DNA of 64,000 bases from Amygdalobacter indicium (GTDB taxonomy: Bacteria; Bacillota; Clostridia; Saccharofermentanales; Fastidiosipilaceae), in NCBI RefSeq assembly GCF_029101545.1, contig NZ_CP118866.1, forward strand, positions 372,001-436,000, read 5' to 3'. The notes below the pieces were generated by a model. It was not told the origin of the DNA. It worked only from the letters and a program-made list of their open reading frames with translations, and searched no databases. This document shows, piece after piece, positions 18,098 to 27,407 of this stretch. A program made the translations under genes and the position numbers. Numbering within the stretch: position 1 is the stretch's first letter; every line of letters begins with the position of its first letter.

Positions 18098-19249
18098 TTG
18101 CTAAAGAGCTTCAAAACGGAAATAAATCCGACAGTCGAGCAAAAAATTAAGATTAACAAGACTATCGGCACTTGTAGATATGTTTACAACCTCTATCTCG
18201 ATCACAACAAAGCCTTATACGATAAAGGCGAAAAGTTTATGACCGGCAAGAGCTTTAGCGTTTGGCTCAATAATGAGTACATTCCTAATAACCCTGAAAA
18301 AGTCTGGATTAAAGAAGTGTATGCAAAAGCTGTAAAAAAGTCTATTGAAGATGGCTGTACTGCATTTATAAGATTTTTTAAACATCAAAGTGCTTTTCCT
18401 CATTTCAAAAAGAAAGGTAAATCTGATGTAAAAATGTATTTCGTAAAGAATAATCCTAAAGATTGCAGCTGCGAGAGACATAGGTTGAACATCCCTACTT
18501 TAGGTTGGGTACGCATTAAAGAAAAAGGCTATATACCGACAACTAAAGACGGCTGGAAAATCAAAAGCGCTACAGTATCCATCAAAGCAGGCAAATATTA
18601 TGTGTCAGCTCTTGTGGAAATGCCTGCCGCTAAGATTGCTGATAACAGCAATGACGGTATAGGAATTGACCTTGGTTTGAAAGACTTGGCGATTGTTTCT
18701 AACGGTAAAACCTATAAAAATATCAACAAGTCGGCAAGAGTTAAAAAATTGGAAAAGAAATTGCGCAGAGAACAAAGATGTCTCTCACGCAAGTATGAGG
18801 ATTTAAAGAAGGGAGAGTCCACTCAAAAGAATATACAAAAGCAAAAGCTCAAAGTGCAAAGACTTCATCATAGAATGGATAATATCCGTACTGACTACAT
18901 CAATAAATTAATAGTCGAGATAGTGAAAGCCAAGCCATCTTATATAACAATTGAAGATTTGAATGTATCAGGAATGATGAAGAACAGACATCTATCAAAA
19001 GCCGTGGCAGCACAAAAGTTCTATGAATTTAGAACTAAGCTTAAAGCTAAGTGTGATGAAAAAGGTATTGAATTAAGAGTCGTAGACAGATGGTATCCAT
19101 CATCCAAAACATGTCACTGTTGTGGAGCTATCAAGAAAGATTTGAAGCTTTCAGATAGAATATACCGTTGTGATTGTGGCTATGTCGAGGATAGGGATTT
19201 TAATGCAGCACTTAATCTGAGAGATGCTTTAACTTACGAAGTTGCATAA
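18098..19249 (+). CDS. tnpB: TnpB, RNA-guided nuclease of an IS605-family element
   Basis: 383 residues from the TTG, giving the family N-terminus MLKSFKTEINP; an ATG nine bases earlier overlaps the ribosome binding site GAAGGGG. RuvC-like residues are all in place: Asp191 in GIDLGLKD, Glu286 in TIEDLNVSGM and Asp367 in EDRDFNAALN. The inserted zinc ribbon (CHCC and CDC near 339-360) is intact too. TnpB proteins cut DNA guided by an omega RNA transcribed from the element's right end, which helps retain the element. Nothing suggests inactivation. Transposition would need TnpA in trans. Confidence 0.9.
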   Translation: MLKSFKTEINPTVEQKIKINKTIGTCRYVYNLYLDHNKALYDKGEKFMTGKSFSVWLNNEYIPNNPEKVWIKEVYAKAVKKSIEDGCTAFIRFFKHQSAFPHFKKKGKSDVKMYFVKNNPKDCSCERHRLNIPTLGWVRIKEKGYIPTTKDGWKIKSATVSIKAGKYYVSALVEMPAAKIADNSNDGIGIDLGLKDLAIVSNGKTYKNINKSARVKKLEKKLRREQRCLSRKYEDLKKGESTQKNIQKQKLKVQRLHHRMDNIRTDYINKLIVEIVKAKPSYITIEDLNVSGMMKNRHLSKAVAAQKFYEFRTKLKAKCDEKGIELRVVDRWYPSSKTCHCCGAIKKDLKLSDRIYRCDCGYVEDRDFNAALNLRDALTYEVA

Positions 19250-19410
19250 TGAAAGCAAACGTAAGTATGTACTGCGGGCTATCGCAGGAATTTACGACTG
19301 TGGAGTGTACAAGAGCTTGTGAGTAGCGTATTGTTTACAATCGCCAAAGCATACACGTTGAAGCAGTAAGAAGTATCCGCAAGGACTTCAATTTCTCGAT
19401 GTGTTTGAGT
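19150..19410 (+). ncRNA. Candidate omega RNA (reRNA) at the tnpB 3' end
   Basis: TnpB systems make a guide RNA from the tnpB 3' end plus the right-end non-coding segment, with the guide taken from flanking DNA. Here the 160 bases after tnpB hold local hairpins such as ACTGCGGGC..GCAGG and GTTGAAGCAG..GGACTTCAA. Boundaries are approximate. The guide would be read from the sequence just before the addA ribosome binding site. Confidence 0.45.
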
Positions 19411-19443
19411 ATATTTCAACATATTTTGAGTGGCAGAGAAAAA

Positions 19444-22400
19444 ATGTTAAAACAGGCAAATTCGGCCGGATATAATCAGCTTAATCCGCTTGTTGCTTAT
19501 CGCTTGGCAAATATTAAGTTGAATGCGGAGCAACAGCAGGCCGTGACGGCACCTTTAGGCAATATTGTAGTTTCAGCAGCAGCCGGCTCAGGCAAAACTT
19601 ATACTATGACGGAACGCATTATGCTGCGGGTCTTGAGTGAAAAAGCGGATTTGACGGAAATGCTGATTTTAACTTTTACTGAAAAAGCCAGTCGGCATAT
19701 GCAAACAGCTTTAGCGGCAAAAATTGATGATATTATTGCCTCTTTTAACAGTGAAGATAAGATTAAGGGCAGATTGACTGCAGAACAAATTAATGCGGCG
19801 CGGAAAAATTTAAGTAAAAGTGCCGCTAATTTACCCTTTACTCAAATTTCGACGATTCACGCCTTTTGCAAACAACTGGTAACGGAAACGGCTGAGAAAA
19901 TGCAGAATGAGAATGCTTTGGTTGCAGCTGTCGGTCAAGGGCAAATCGGAGAAGAAACCTATTTGGATAATTTGTTGACCGAGGCGGCGGAACGGGTTTT
20001 TGAGTACGTAATGCTGCAGATTAAAAGCGGTGCCAAACTCGATTTCAGCGACCTGATTGCGGACCTGACTACTATAACTTCCGAGAAAATTGCGAAAAAA
20101 GAGCCGACAGCCGCTGCTGAGATTCGGGGACGACAAAATGATTTGCTGCCGGAATATCTTAATTCGCTTGAGCGACAAATAAGTGCCCGGGAATTGCCGG
20201 AATTATGGCAATCTTTACTGGCACAAACCAAATCCGTCAAATCTTTACAGGAAATCACGGCGGAAACCAAACATATACTCAGACAATTTCGGACCTATGC
20301 CGATTATCGTCGCAGAATGCAGGAGGCGGCACTTTATGCCGAGCAAGCGGCGCTCAATCCGGCTGCCGCCCCGGAATTTTACTATTTGTTGCAGGAAGCG
20401 GTCGATTTAATGCCGCCGTTTATAGAAGCGGCATCTTATTGGCTCAGCCGGGCGGAATTTGCCGATTTGAATTTTCTGGCCCAAAAAGCTGCGCCGGCCG
20501 ATATAAAAGCCGTTAATGCTTATTTGCAAAATCTGCTGCAAACATTGTTGCCGGCATTACAGGACTGGTTGACTCGCTATCGTCGGGCGCAGCAATTGCA
20601 GAAACCGGAAGCTCTGAAGTTGTTGAAAAACGACGTTTTTCACAGCCTGTATGCAGAATTGGTGCAGCTTGGACGCAGTTTGCCCAAACCGCCGGAAGTT
20701 ACGCGCGGTAAGACGTGTAAACCCTTTACTTTCAGTCCGTTGCCCAAGCAGGAAAATTCGCTGGAATACGCTGCATTATGGTTGGAAAAAATCATGCCTT
20801 TACTTTGTCTGCTGGCACCGCAAATTAAATTGTGCAGCGATATTAAGAAGAAGGAATACAAACTGCTGTTGCCGGCTTTACCGCTGTTGGAACTGAACAG
20901 TGAAAGCAGCTTGGCTGCGCTGCGGGCCAAAAAGATTATTTTCTGGACAAGATTATTATTGGCCGTTGATGAAGTTTATTTTTTGCTGAAATATCAGAAT
21001 CATACAATTGATTTTACCGATTTGGAACAGGCGGCGTATTCTTTATTGCAGGACAAAGCGGTTTTAACTTACTGCCGTGAACGTTATAAAGAGATTTATG
21101 TTGATGAATATCAGGATACATCCGATATTCAGGAAGCTATTTTGCAAAGTCTGGCGAATAATAATCTGTTCGTTGTCGGAGATATTAAACAAAGTATTTA
21201 TGCTTTTCGTAATGCTAAACCGGCCAATTTTACGGAAAAGGTCGAATTGGCGAAGTTGACCGGTACCTGGCGACTGATTAATTTTAACGCCAATTATCGT
21301 TCACAGGCGGGGATTTTAGCTTTTTGTAATTTGCTGTTTCAAAATTTGCTAAAACCTGATTCGGTCGGCTTCGATTATATTGCCGACGGCCATGCGTTTA
21401 ATCTGGCACCGCAGTTGCAGCAGGCGGAAGCCGAGAATAAAGTGCCTTTGGCAGTTGAAATTGTCAGTGTCAACGAAGCGGAGGAAAGCTGCCGGGAGGA
21501 GGCAATGAATTTGGCGGCCGCTCAAGCTGCTGTGGCCCAATTTAAAGTCGCCGGCAAGTTGCGTGGCGGAGATAAATTAATTAAAGAAAAAGTGAAGGTA
21601 GGCGATATAGAAGCGGACTTAATCGCTTTCAGTATCAAAAAACTGCTTGAACGGGAGCCGGAAGCGGAGATTGCCGTTTTGGCAAGATCACATGCTAAGT
21701 TAAGCAAAGTAAAAGCTGCTTTACAAAGACTGAATATAGCGTGCCGGCTCAGCGAACGTAAAAATGACGAAACGACGGAAGAAACTTATGATAATCTGCC
21801 GAATCGGGAACAGTGCAAATGGTATTTTCTGGTACAGGCGCTGCATAATCCGCTTGATGATGAAGTTTTAGCGACCGCTTTAACTTCGGATTATATGCCT
21901 TTACCGCTCAGCTTGAATAATTTGGCGGAAATAAAAGCGACAATACAGGATCTGACCGAAGAATTGAAAGATACGGATGAAGTGTGTCGAACGACTTTAA
22001 CATATGCGCCGTTTTATCAGCTTGTGTATTTGTATGCGGCGTCAGGGTGGCTGAAGTTGAGAAAAGGAACAGATTTGCCGCCATATCTGCAAACCGGACT
22101 TTATGCTTTATTACAGAAACGTCTGGCGGAAAATCCGGTAATTCCGGAAAAATACATAAAAGTTGATTTGGCTGAAACTTTACTGACAGATTTGCAGCAT
22201 CTGCAAAGATGGCAGGCTTTGTTCCGAACTTTGAGTTTTTCTAAAGCGTGGAAAATAATTCTGAGTGAATATATTTGGGCCAAAAAAGAAGATGATTCTT
22301 TGCAACCTCTGTATCTTGCGGCTTTCAGGCATTATCTGAGTCGGGCAGAGCAAAGCAATCCCCGGCTGACAATAGCCGATTTTGCCGGAATTTTCACTAG

Positions 22401-24306
22401 ACCGACAGATTTGTGCCCGGAAGAGGAGCTTAATTCCGAGCAGGAAATTAACTTGTTGACTTTTCATGCGTCCAAGGGCCTGGAATTTGAACACGTTTTT
22501 ATCGCCGGTCTGGATTACAGCATTAAGAATAAAACGACCGCTGTCAGTTTTAATGAGCAATTGGGTTTCAGTATGCATGACAGCGTCATTGACGATTTGC
22601 TGCAAGTTATCAGTACGACGGGTTTAGCGGAAAAAATCCTGGAACGGCGAGAAACTTATGCTGAAGAACTCAGATTGTTATATGTAGCTTTGACCCGCGC
22701 GAAAATTTCCTTGCACCTTTACGTTAACAGCCGGCCCTCGAAATTGCCGACCGGTGAGAAACTCGACCTTAAACCTGAACTTAATCTGCTTTATAGAAAC
22801 AGCAGCTATGAAAAATTGTTGGCATATGCTTTACAACAGAAATTACCGGTGACGGCAGAGACGAAGTTATTGCAAAATCGCACTTTTTTGCCGGACCTTT
22901 TATTGCAGCAAAGCTTTAAGCCGGAGATTAAAGCCCAAGTGAAAAAGGGCCCGGAAGCTTGCTATAATGTGACTTGTTTGTCCTTAGCGGAACGTTACAG
23001 ATTATTGGCGGAGTGTTATTTGCCGCCGGCGTTGAGAGATAAATTGATTGCAGCTGCAGCTATAGATGTTGCAGCCGCTGTGCCGGAGCCTGAGGCTGAG
23101 CCGATTTTGCCCGAGGTAAAGTTGAGCGGTACGGACAAGGTAGAAAAAGCCAGATGTCTGCGAAATCGGCAGTTACCTTTAATTGTCCCGGAGAAAAACG
23201 ACCTGAACCTTTTGCTCGATTCTGAACAGGCACAAAATATCGCTCCGATTTTAGCCGGAGTTTTACAAAAAACGACAGCGCTGGCCCAAGAGGACTGTGC
23301 CGGGGAAACGGCGCTTATCCAGGCGGAAAAGCGGGGATTGCAGCCGGAATTCGAGGCTGTCGGTGCTGATTATTGGCATAATTTTGTTAAACAAAGTCAA
23401 GCGCAACAACAAATATTGCAGGAACGCCAATTAGCTCCGTTACAAAGTAAATATGCAGTCAGTGTCCTGAAAAAGGTTGCCGACAAGTGGGAGAAAGAAG
23501 AGGCCGTCGCACTTTTACCGCAACTTGATTTGGCGGTGAACAGTATCAATGTGCGTCCGGCCGAGCTGCAATTTGCGCTTGCTGACGACAGTCGGAACAG
23601 AAACAAGCAGCCGGAAGCTGCTGCTAAAGGCACTTTAATTCATCGCTACTTACAATTAGTAGATATAACCTCACTGCAAACGCAAGCTTTGACCCTCGAT
23701 TTTTTGACTCGGCAACTGGATTATATGCTGCAAAATAATATAATCGGCGCTGAAGAAGATAAAATTATTCGGCCGGTATTACCGAAATTGTTGCCTTTAT
23801 ATTTGCCGCAACAACAAAAATTATCGCTTGTAAACGCAACTGAAAACACCCAATTGTTCCAAGCCTGGCAGGCGGTGCAGGCGGGGCGGGAAAATGCGGC
23901 CGTCTATCGGGAACATCGCTTTACTGTTCGTTACCCGCTGGCCGATTTTTTGCATTTGTTTTCTCAGGCGGATTTTAATTTACCGCAGTTGCAGCCGGAG
24001 AATATGAAAGAAATAAAACCGTATATTACCATTCAGGGTGTTATTGATTTGTGGCTGCAGGTGGGAGAGGAAGTTTATCTGATAGATTATAAGACGGACT
24101 CTCTCTCCGATGCGAAGAAGAAACCCGGCGATATCGTCGCACACTTGAAAAAAATGTATACGCTGCAGTTACAGTTATATGCTTCGGCTTTGCAAACCGG
24201 CTTACATATGACAGCCGCGGAAGCGCGAAAACATCTGCATATTTACATTTACTCCGTTGCCGCTGCCGGGTATATTCCGATAGAATTCAAATTCAATTCG
24301 GACTGA
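19444..24306 (+). CDS. addA: ATP-dependent helicase/nuclease subunit A (AddA)
   Basis: 1620 residues, clearly longer than the usual 1200-1250. The UvrD-type helicase is intact: Walker A AAGSGKT (48-52), Walker B-type DEYQDTSD (from Asp554), the motif block TFHASKGLEFEHVF and YVALTRAK. The C-terminal nuclease motif LIDYKTD (about Asp1548 and Lys1550) is present. The enzyme loads on double-strand ends with AddB. The extra length lies mostly between helicase motifs and in a glutamine- and leucine-rich linker before the nuclease. I start at the ATG at 19444; the longer frame to 19399 is IS-derived sequence. Its last 14 bases overlap the convergent deaminase gene. Confidence 0.88.
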   Translation: MLKQANSAGYNQLNPLVAYRLANIKLNAEQQQAVTAPLGNIVVSAAAGSGKTYTMTERIMLRVLSEKADLTEMLILTFTEKASRHMQTALAAKIDDIIASFNSEDKIKGRLTAEQINAARKNLSKSAANLPFTQISTIHAFCKQLVTETAEKMQNENALVAAVGQGQIGEETYLDNLLTEAAERVFEYVMLQIKSGAKLDFSDLIADLTTITSEKIAKKEPTAAAEIRGRQNDLLPEYLNSLERQISARELPELWQSLLAQTKSVKSLQEITAETKHILRQFRTYADYRRRMQEAALYAEQAALNPAAAPEFYYLLQEAVDLMPPFIEAASYWLSRAEFADLNFLAQKAAPADIKAVNAYLQNLLQTLLPALQDWLTRYRRAQQLQKPEALKLLKNDVFHSLYAELVQLGRSLPKPPEVTRGKTCKPFTFSPLPKQENSLEYAALWLEKIMPLLCLLAPQIKLCSDIKKKEYKLLLPALPLLELNSESSLAALRAKKIIFWTRLLLAVDEVYFLLKYQNHTIDFTDLEQAAYSLLQDKAVLTYCRERYKEIYVDEYQDTSDIQEAILQSLANNNLFVVGDIKQSIYAFRNAKPANFTEKVELAKLTGTWRLINFNANYRSQAGILAFCNLLFQNLLKPDSVGFDYIADGHAFNLAPQLQQAEAENKVPLAVEIVSVNEAEESCREEAMNLAAAQAAVAQFKVAGKLRGGDKLIKEKVKVGDIEADLIAFSIKKLLEREPEAEIAVLARSHAKLSKVKAALQRLNIACRLSERKNDETTEETYDNLPNREQCKWYFLVQALHNPLDDEVLATALTSDYMPLPLSLNNLAEIKATIQDLTEELKDTDEVCRTTLTYAPFYQLVYLYAASGWLKLRKGTDLPPYLQTGLYALLQKRLAENPVIPEKYIKVDLAETLLTDLQHLQRWQALFRTLSFSKAWKIILSEYIWAKKEDDSLQPLYLAAFRHYLSRAEQSNPRLTIADFAGIFTRPTDLCPEEELNSEQEINLLTFHASKGLEFEHVFIAGLDYSIKNKTTAVSFNEQLGFSMHDSVIDDLLQVISTTGLAEKILERRETYAEELRLLYVALTRAKISLHLYVNSRPSKLPTGEKLDLKPELNLLYRNSSYEKLLAYALQQKLPVTAETKLLQNRTFLPDLLLQQSFKPEIKAQVKKGPEACYNVTCLSLAERYRLLAECYLPPALRDKLIAAAAIDVAAAVPEPEAEPILPEVKLSGTDKVEKARCLRNRQLPLIVPEKNDLNLLLDSEQAQNIAPILAGVLQKTTALAQEDCAGETALIQAEKRGLQPEFEAVGADYWHNFVKQSQAQQQILQERQLAPLQSKYAVSVLKKVADKWEKEEAVALLPQLDLAVNSINVRPAELQFALADDSRNRNKQPEAAAKGTLIHRYLQLVDITSLQTQALTLDFLTRQLDYMLQNNIIGAEEDKIIRPVLPKLLPLYLPQQQKLSLVNATENTQLFQAWQAVQAGRENAAVYREHRFTVRYPLADFLHLFSQADFNLPQLQPENMKEIKPYITIQGVIDLWLQVGEEVYLIDYKTDSLSDAKKKPGDIVAHLKKMYTLQLQLYASALQTGLHMTAAEARKHLHIYIYSVAAAGYIPIEFKFNSD

Positions 24307-25108
24307 TAAGCGTTTTGCCGTGCTGCTGATAGGCTTTTTTTCGTACTTGTTTCGAACCGGCCGCCCGATTTCGTTGCCGCAGCCGGCGGAAGAAAGTGCG
24401 CAATAAATTTTGCCCTTCCGTACTTAAACAGGAATCTTCGTACTGTTTATATCCGGGGTGATAATTCAACCAGCTGAAATCGAATAAATTACTGCGGGAA
24501 ACCAAAGCTCCGGCTTTATCGTTGCGTAGCAGAAAATGAACTTCCGCTATTTGAGCGTTGATTAAAGCCGCCGCACACAATAGGCACGGTTCCAAATTGA
24601 CGTATAAATCATAGTCGGAGAGCCTCCGGGAATTGATTTTTTGACTGATTTCCCGGAGTAAAAGACATTCGCAATGCCCGAAAATATTTTGTGCCTCTTC
24701 CCGTTGATTGTAACTGTATCCGACAATTTCCCGGGCAAGCAGAGCCCAAATATCAGATTGAGTATTCAGGAAAAAATCCGTTCGAGTTGCCGGCACGTCG
24801 TTCTGCTGTTTCTCCGTTCGCTGGGTAGAAACCGGTAAGAGCGCAGACGACAGTAAATCCTTTTGCTGCAAAATTTGACTCGAAACGGTAAACTTGGCGG
24901 CAGACGGCAAGGAGACGAAGGTGAAAAGCGCCTGTTTCTGCTCTTCGGTTAAAATTTCTGCCAAACGGCAACGAATATTATGCGGCAAAATCAAAGCGGC
25001 AATCGGTGTTTCCCCAACTGCCGCGGCCATTTGCGCTGCCTGATGGCAGAGCCGGAAACAGAAATAGTCTAAAAAATCGGCTAAAGCTGTATTTAAGTTG
25101 TCGGACAT
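24293..25108 (-). CDS. TadA-like nucleoside deaminase with large insertion
   Basis: 271 residues where TadA has about 150-170. The zinc site is recognisable: GHCE (His145, Glu147) takes the place of HAE, and EPCLLC (Cys175, Cys178) is the PCxxC motif. The N-terminal helix and GETPIAALIL strand also match. An insertion of some 75-80 residues (about 43-123) splits the first two strands. TadA makes inosine at the wobble position of tRNA-Arg(ACG); whether this protein does so is uncertain. A related free-base or nucleotide deaminase is the alternative. AAAGGGAAG precedes the ATG. It overlaps addA tail to tail by 14 bases and is downstream of galK. Confidence 0.65.
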   Translation of the reverse strand: MSDNLNTALADFLDYFCFRLCHQAAQMAAAVGETPIAALILPHNIRCRLAEILTEEQKQALFTFVSLPSAAKFTVSSQILQQKDLLSSALLPVSTQRTEKQQNDVPATRTDFFLNTQSDIWALLAREIVGYSYNQREEAQNIFGHCECLLLREISQKINSRRLSDYDLYVNLEPCLLCAAALINAQIAEVHFLLRNDKAGALVSRSNLFDFSWLNYHPGYKQYEDSCLSTEGQNLLRTFFRRLRQRNRAAGSKQVRKKAYQQHGKTLISPN

Positions 25109-25134
25109 GTTCTTCCCTTTCCGGCCTGCCTGAT

Positions 25135-26427
25135 TTACAGGAGATTTGCGAGATTGAGCGAACCGTAAGGACGAATTTGCAAATCGTACACGGAACCTTG
25201 CCCTAAAACCTGCTCGAGAGTCTGACGGTATTCTTCCACCAGTTCTGTGGGAACATAAGCTTGAATTGTACCGGCGAAACCGCCGCCGTGCACTCTGCAG
25301 GCGCCTTGACCCTGCAAAACTTTTTCACTCAAAGCCAAAGCGAGGGATACGCCCTGCTGTAAAGGCGCATGATTGCTGTAAATGTTCTGTAAAAGCAAAG
25401 CGGAACTTAAACCTGAAGCTCGAACTACAGCGAAGAAAGCCGGTAAATCCTGCCGCTCCAAAGCAGAAATAGCCTGAGCAACCCGTTCCTCTTCCTGGAA
25501 AAAATGAAAAGCCCGCAACAGAGCCCGATCGCTGACCTGTTCGCGCAATTGGCCTAAACGACGCCAAAAATCTGCAGCCGGGACTTCAGCTAAATAATTT
25601 TTGCCGAAACAGTGTGCCACTTCTTTCATTTCTGTCGGAATTGCGGCATAATCAGCCGTTAAATCGGCATGACTGCCGCCGGTTTTAGTAATTAACAAAC
25701 GGTAATTACTGGAAGTCAGCGGATTAGCAAGTTGTTTAACTTTAATTTGTTTACTGTCGGCAAAATCAAGCGCGATTAAGCCGCCGAAACTGGTACCGCA
25801 TTGGTCCATCAGACCGCAAGGCTTGTTGAAATAGACATTTTCCGCATATTGAGAAATTTGTGCTCTCTTCAAAGGTGAAAGCTGATTGCCGTTATATAAA
25901 TCATCAATAATAGTGACCAACAGAACTTCAAAGGCAGCGGAGGAAGACAGACCGGAACCTCCGGGAACATTGGAAATAACACAGGCATCGAATCCTCCGA
26001 TTTTCAGGCCCTCATCCTGCATTTTGCGAACTGTACCGCGAATTAAGGCGGCAGTCTTGCCGAATTCGGATTCTTTGACCGCCAAATCGTTCAAATTAAT
26101 TTCAATGAGCTGATTATATCCCTCGGAATGCAGGCGGATAATGCCGCTGTCCGTCGGCTGAACGGCAGCTATAATATCCAAACTGATAGAAGCGCAAATA
26201 ACGTGACCTTTTTGATGATCGGTGTGATTACCCAGAATCTCACTTCTTCCCGGAGTGCTGTAAAATTTGACGTCCGTTCGGGCGGAAGCTGCGGGGAAAA
26301 CACTGTAAAACAAATCTTCCAGCTGAAGATAACGTTTATAAGCTTGCTGATAAGTCTGTTCATCTGCCCCGTATAATTTCTGTAAGGCGGGCAAATAACG
26401 GGAAATTAAGGATGCATGGTCGCTCAT
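25135..26427 (-). CDS. galK: Galactokinase
   Basis: 430 residues of the GHMP kinase superfamily. The galactokinase signature PGRSEILGNHTDHQKGHV, the phosphate-binding loop VPGGSGLSSSAAFE and the C-terminal RVHGGGFAGTIQAY are all present. It phosphorylates galactose to galactose 1-phosphate. In the signature the usual PGRVNLIGEH is PGRSEILGNH, a form common in Bacillota. I start at the ATG at 26427 (MSDHASLISRY) since the longer frame begins within the divergent promoter region. No galT or galE is adjacent. It is divergent to the zinc-ribbon gene at 26600. Confidence 0.88.
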   Translation of the reverse strand: MSDHASLISRYLPALQKLYGADEQTYQQAYKRYLQLEDLFYSVFPAASARTDVKFYSTPGRSEILGNHTDHQKGHVICASISLDIIAAVQPTDSGIIRLHSEGYNQLIEINLNDLAVKESEFGKTAALIRGTVRKMQDEGLKIGGFDACVISNVPGGSGLSSSAAFEVLLVTIIDDLYNGNQLSPLKRAQISQYAENVYFNKPCGLMDQCGTSFGGLIALDFADSKQIKVKQLANPLTSSNYRLLITKTGGSHADLTADYAAIPTEMKEVAHCFGKNYLAEVPAADFWRRLGQLREQVSDRALLRAFHFFQEEERVAQAISALERQDLPAFFAVVRASGLSSALLLQNIYSNHAPLQQGVSLALALSEKVLQGQGACRVHGGGFAGTIQAYVPTELVEEYRQTLEQVLGQGSVYDLQIRPYGSLNLANLL

Positions 26428-26510
26428 GAAGGGATAAAACCTCTTTTCAATAATATATCGGTGCGGGAAGAGAACAAACAGGCTTTCACAAAAGGGTAAA
26501 AGTGCTTTTC

Positions 26511-26539
26511 TTGCTTTCATTCCCTGCACCAATTATAAT
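26511..26539 (+). promoter_or_regulatory. Promoter of the zinc-ribbon gene and acyl-CoA synthetase operon
   Basis: TTGCTT (26511-26516), spacer of 17, TATAAT (26534-26539). Confidence 0.6.
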
Positions 26540-26599
26540 GTTAAAAACGGAAAAGAGCTATAAGCGGGCCTGTGGTGCCCGAATTTAGGAGAAAATTTA

Positions 26600-27370
26600 A
26601 TGGCATATATCGAAGGTATCTGTAAAAATTGCGGTTCACTGATTCAGGTTAATCCGGCTAAGCCCGAGGCGCGTTGTTTATTTTGTTGGGCTTTGACACC
26701 GACTGAAGAAGCGCAAGAAATACTGAAAGCGGATGTGAAACCCACTTTCCCGCATGCTGTAATCGCCGATGCGCCGCCGATGGATGAGCGCATGAGCAGT
26801 TGGCGGCTGGAAGCAGGAGACAATTCCCCTACTAATAAGGCAGTCAAATCCAAGCACAATTATGACAATATCATGCGCAAAGAAAACAAAGATAATGACT
26901 TGTCGGCAGTTTCCCGCTTGAAAATGATGAAATGCGACTTGTTGCAGGTGCCGAAAGTTAAATTACCGACAGCAATAGCGTTGGCTTTAGGTTTGGTTAT
27001 TTTACCTTTAGCTTTATTGATAGCTTTGACTGTCCCGGGCTATTTGCGCTGTCAGGCGGAAACTGCGGCTTTATTCGGTAAACTGGATCAACTGGTTGAT
27101 AAGTCATATTTGGCGGAAAACAGAACGGCGACAGATTGTCTGGCCGTATTGAATCAGGATATTACCAACGTTCGCCTGGTTACAGGTAAAGATTTGAGCG
27201 AGAAAGAGATGCGTAAATTGGGGGCAGATTGGTATACTGCCTGCTCACAGATCAAGAAGGACAAAGTTTCTCAGGTTAAAGTTCAGGTTATCAGTAGCAA
27301 AAACAGCAATGAATTGACGGTAAATTCCGCTGACGATATTACTGTCAGCCCGATGACCCGTACCCGTTAA
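26600..27370 (+). CDS. Zinc-ribbon membrane protein of unknown function
   Basis: 256 residues. The N-terminus has two Cys pairs, CKNC (8-11) and CLFC (27-30), that would bind zinc. A basic linker follows, then one membrane segment at about 120-145 (AIALALGLVILPLALLIALT), and an external domain of about 110 residues. AGGAG precedes the ATG. It is just ahead of the acyl-CoA synthetase gene, 37 bases apart, so cotranscription is likely. I do not recognise a family beyond the ribbon. Confidence 0.6.
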   Translation: MAYIEGICKNCGSLIQVNPAKPEARCLFCWALTPTEEAQEILKADVKPTFPHAVIADAPPMDERMSSWRLEAGDNSPTNKAVKSKHNYDNIMRKENKDNDLSAVSRLKMMKCDLLQVPKVKLPTAIALALGLVILPLALLIALTVPGYLRCQAETAALFGKLDQLVDKSYLAENRTATDCLAVLNQDITNVRLVTGKDLSEKEMRKLGADWYTACSQIKKDKVSQVKVQVISSKNSNELTVNSADDITVSPMTRTR

Positions 27371-27407
27371 TTTTTAACTTGCCGCCACCTGATTGAAGGA
27401 GATTGTT

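Larger units (their letters stand above)
17957..19410 (+). mobile_element. IS1341-type (IS200/IS605 family) element carrying only tnpB
   Basis: The tnpB gene lies between addB and addA, in the same direction, with non-coding flanks typical of these elements. A 7-bp palindrome AATATAC/GTATATT (17966-17986) is a candidate left-end hairpin. The right flank (19250-19410) has the structured sequence expected after tnpB. The exact ends are not determined; no TnpA gene is present. Confidence 0.6.
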
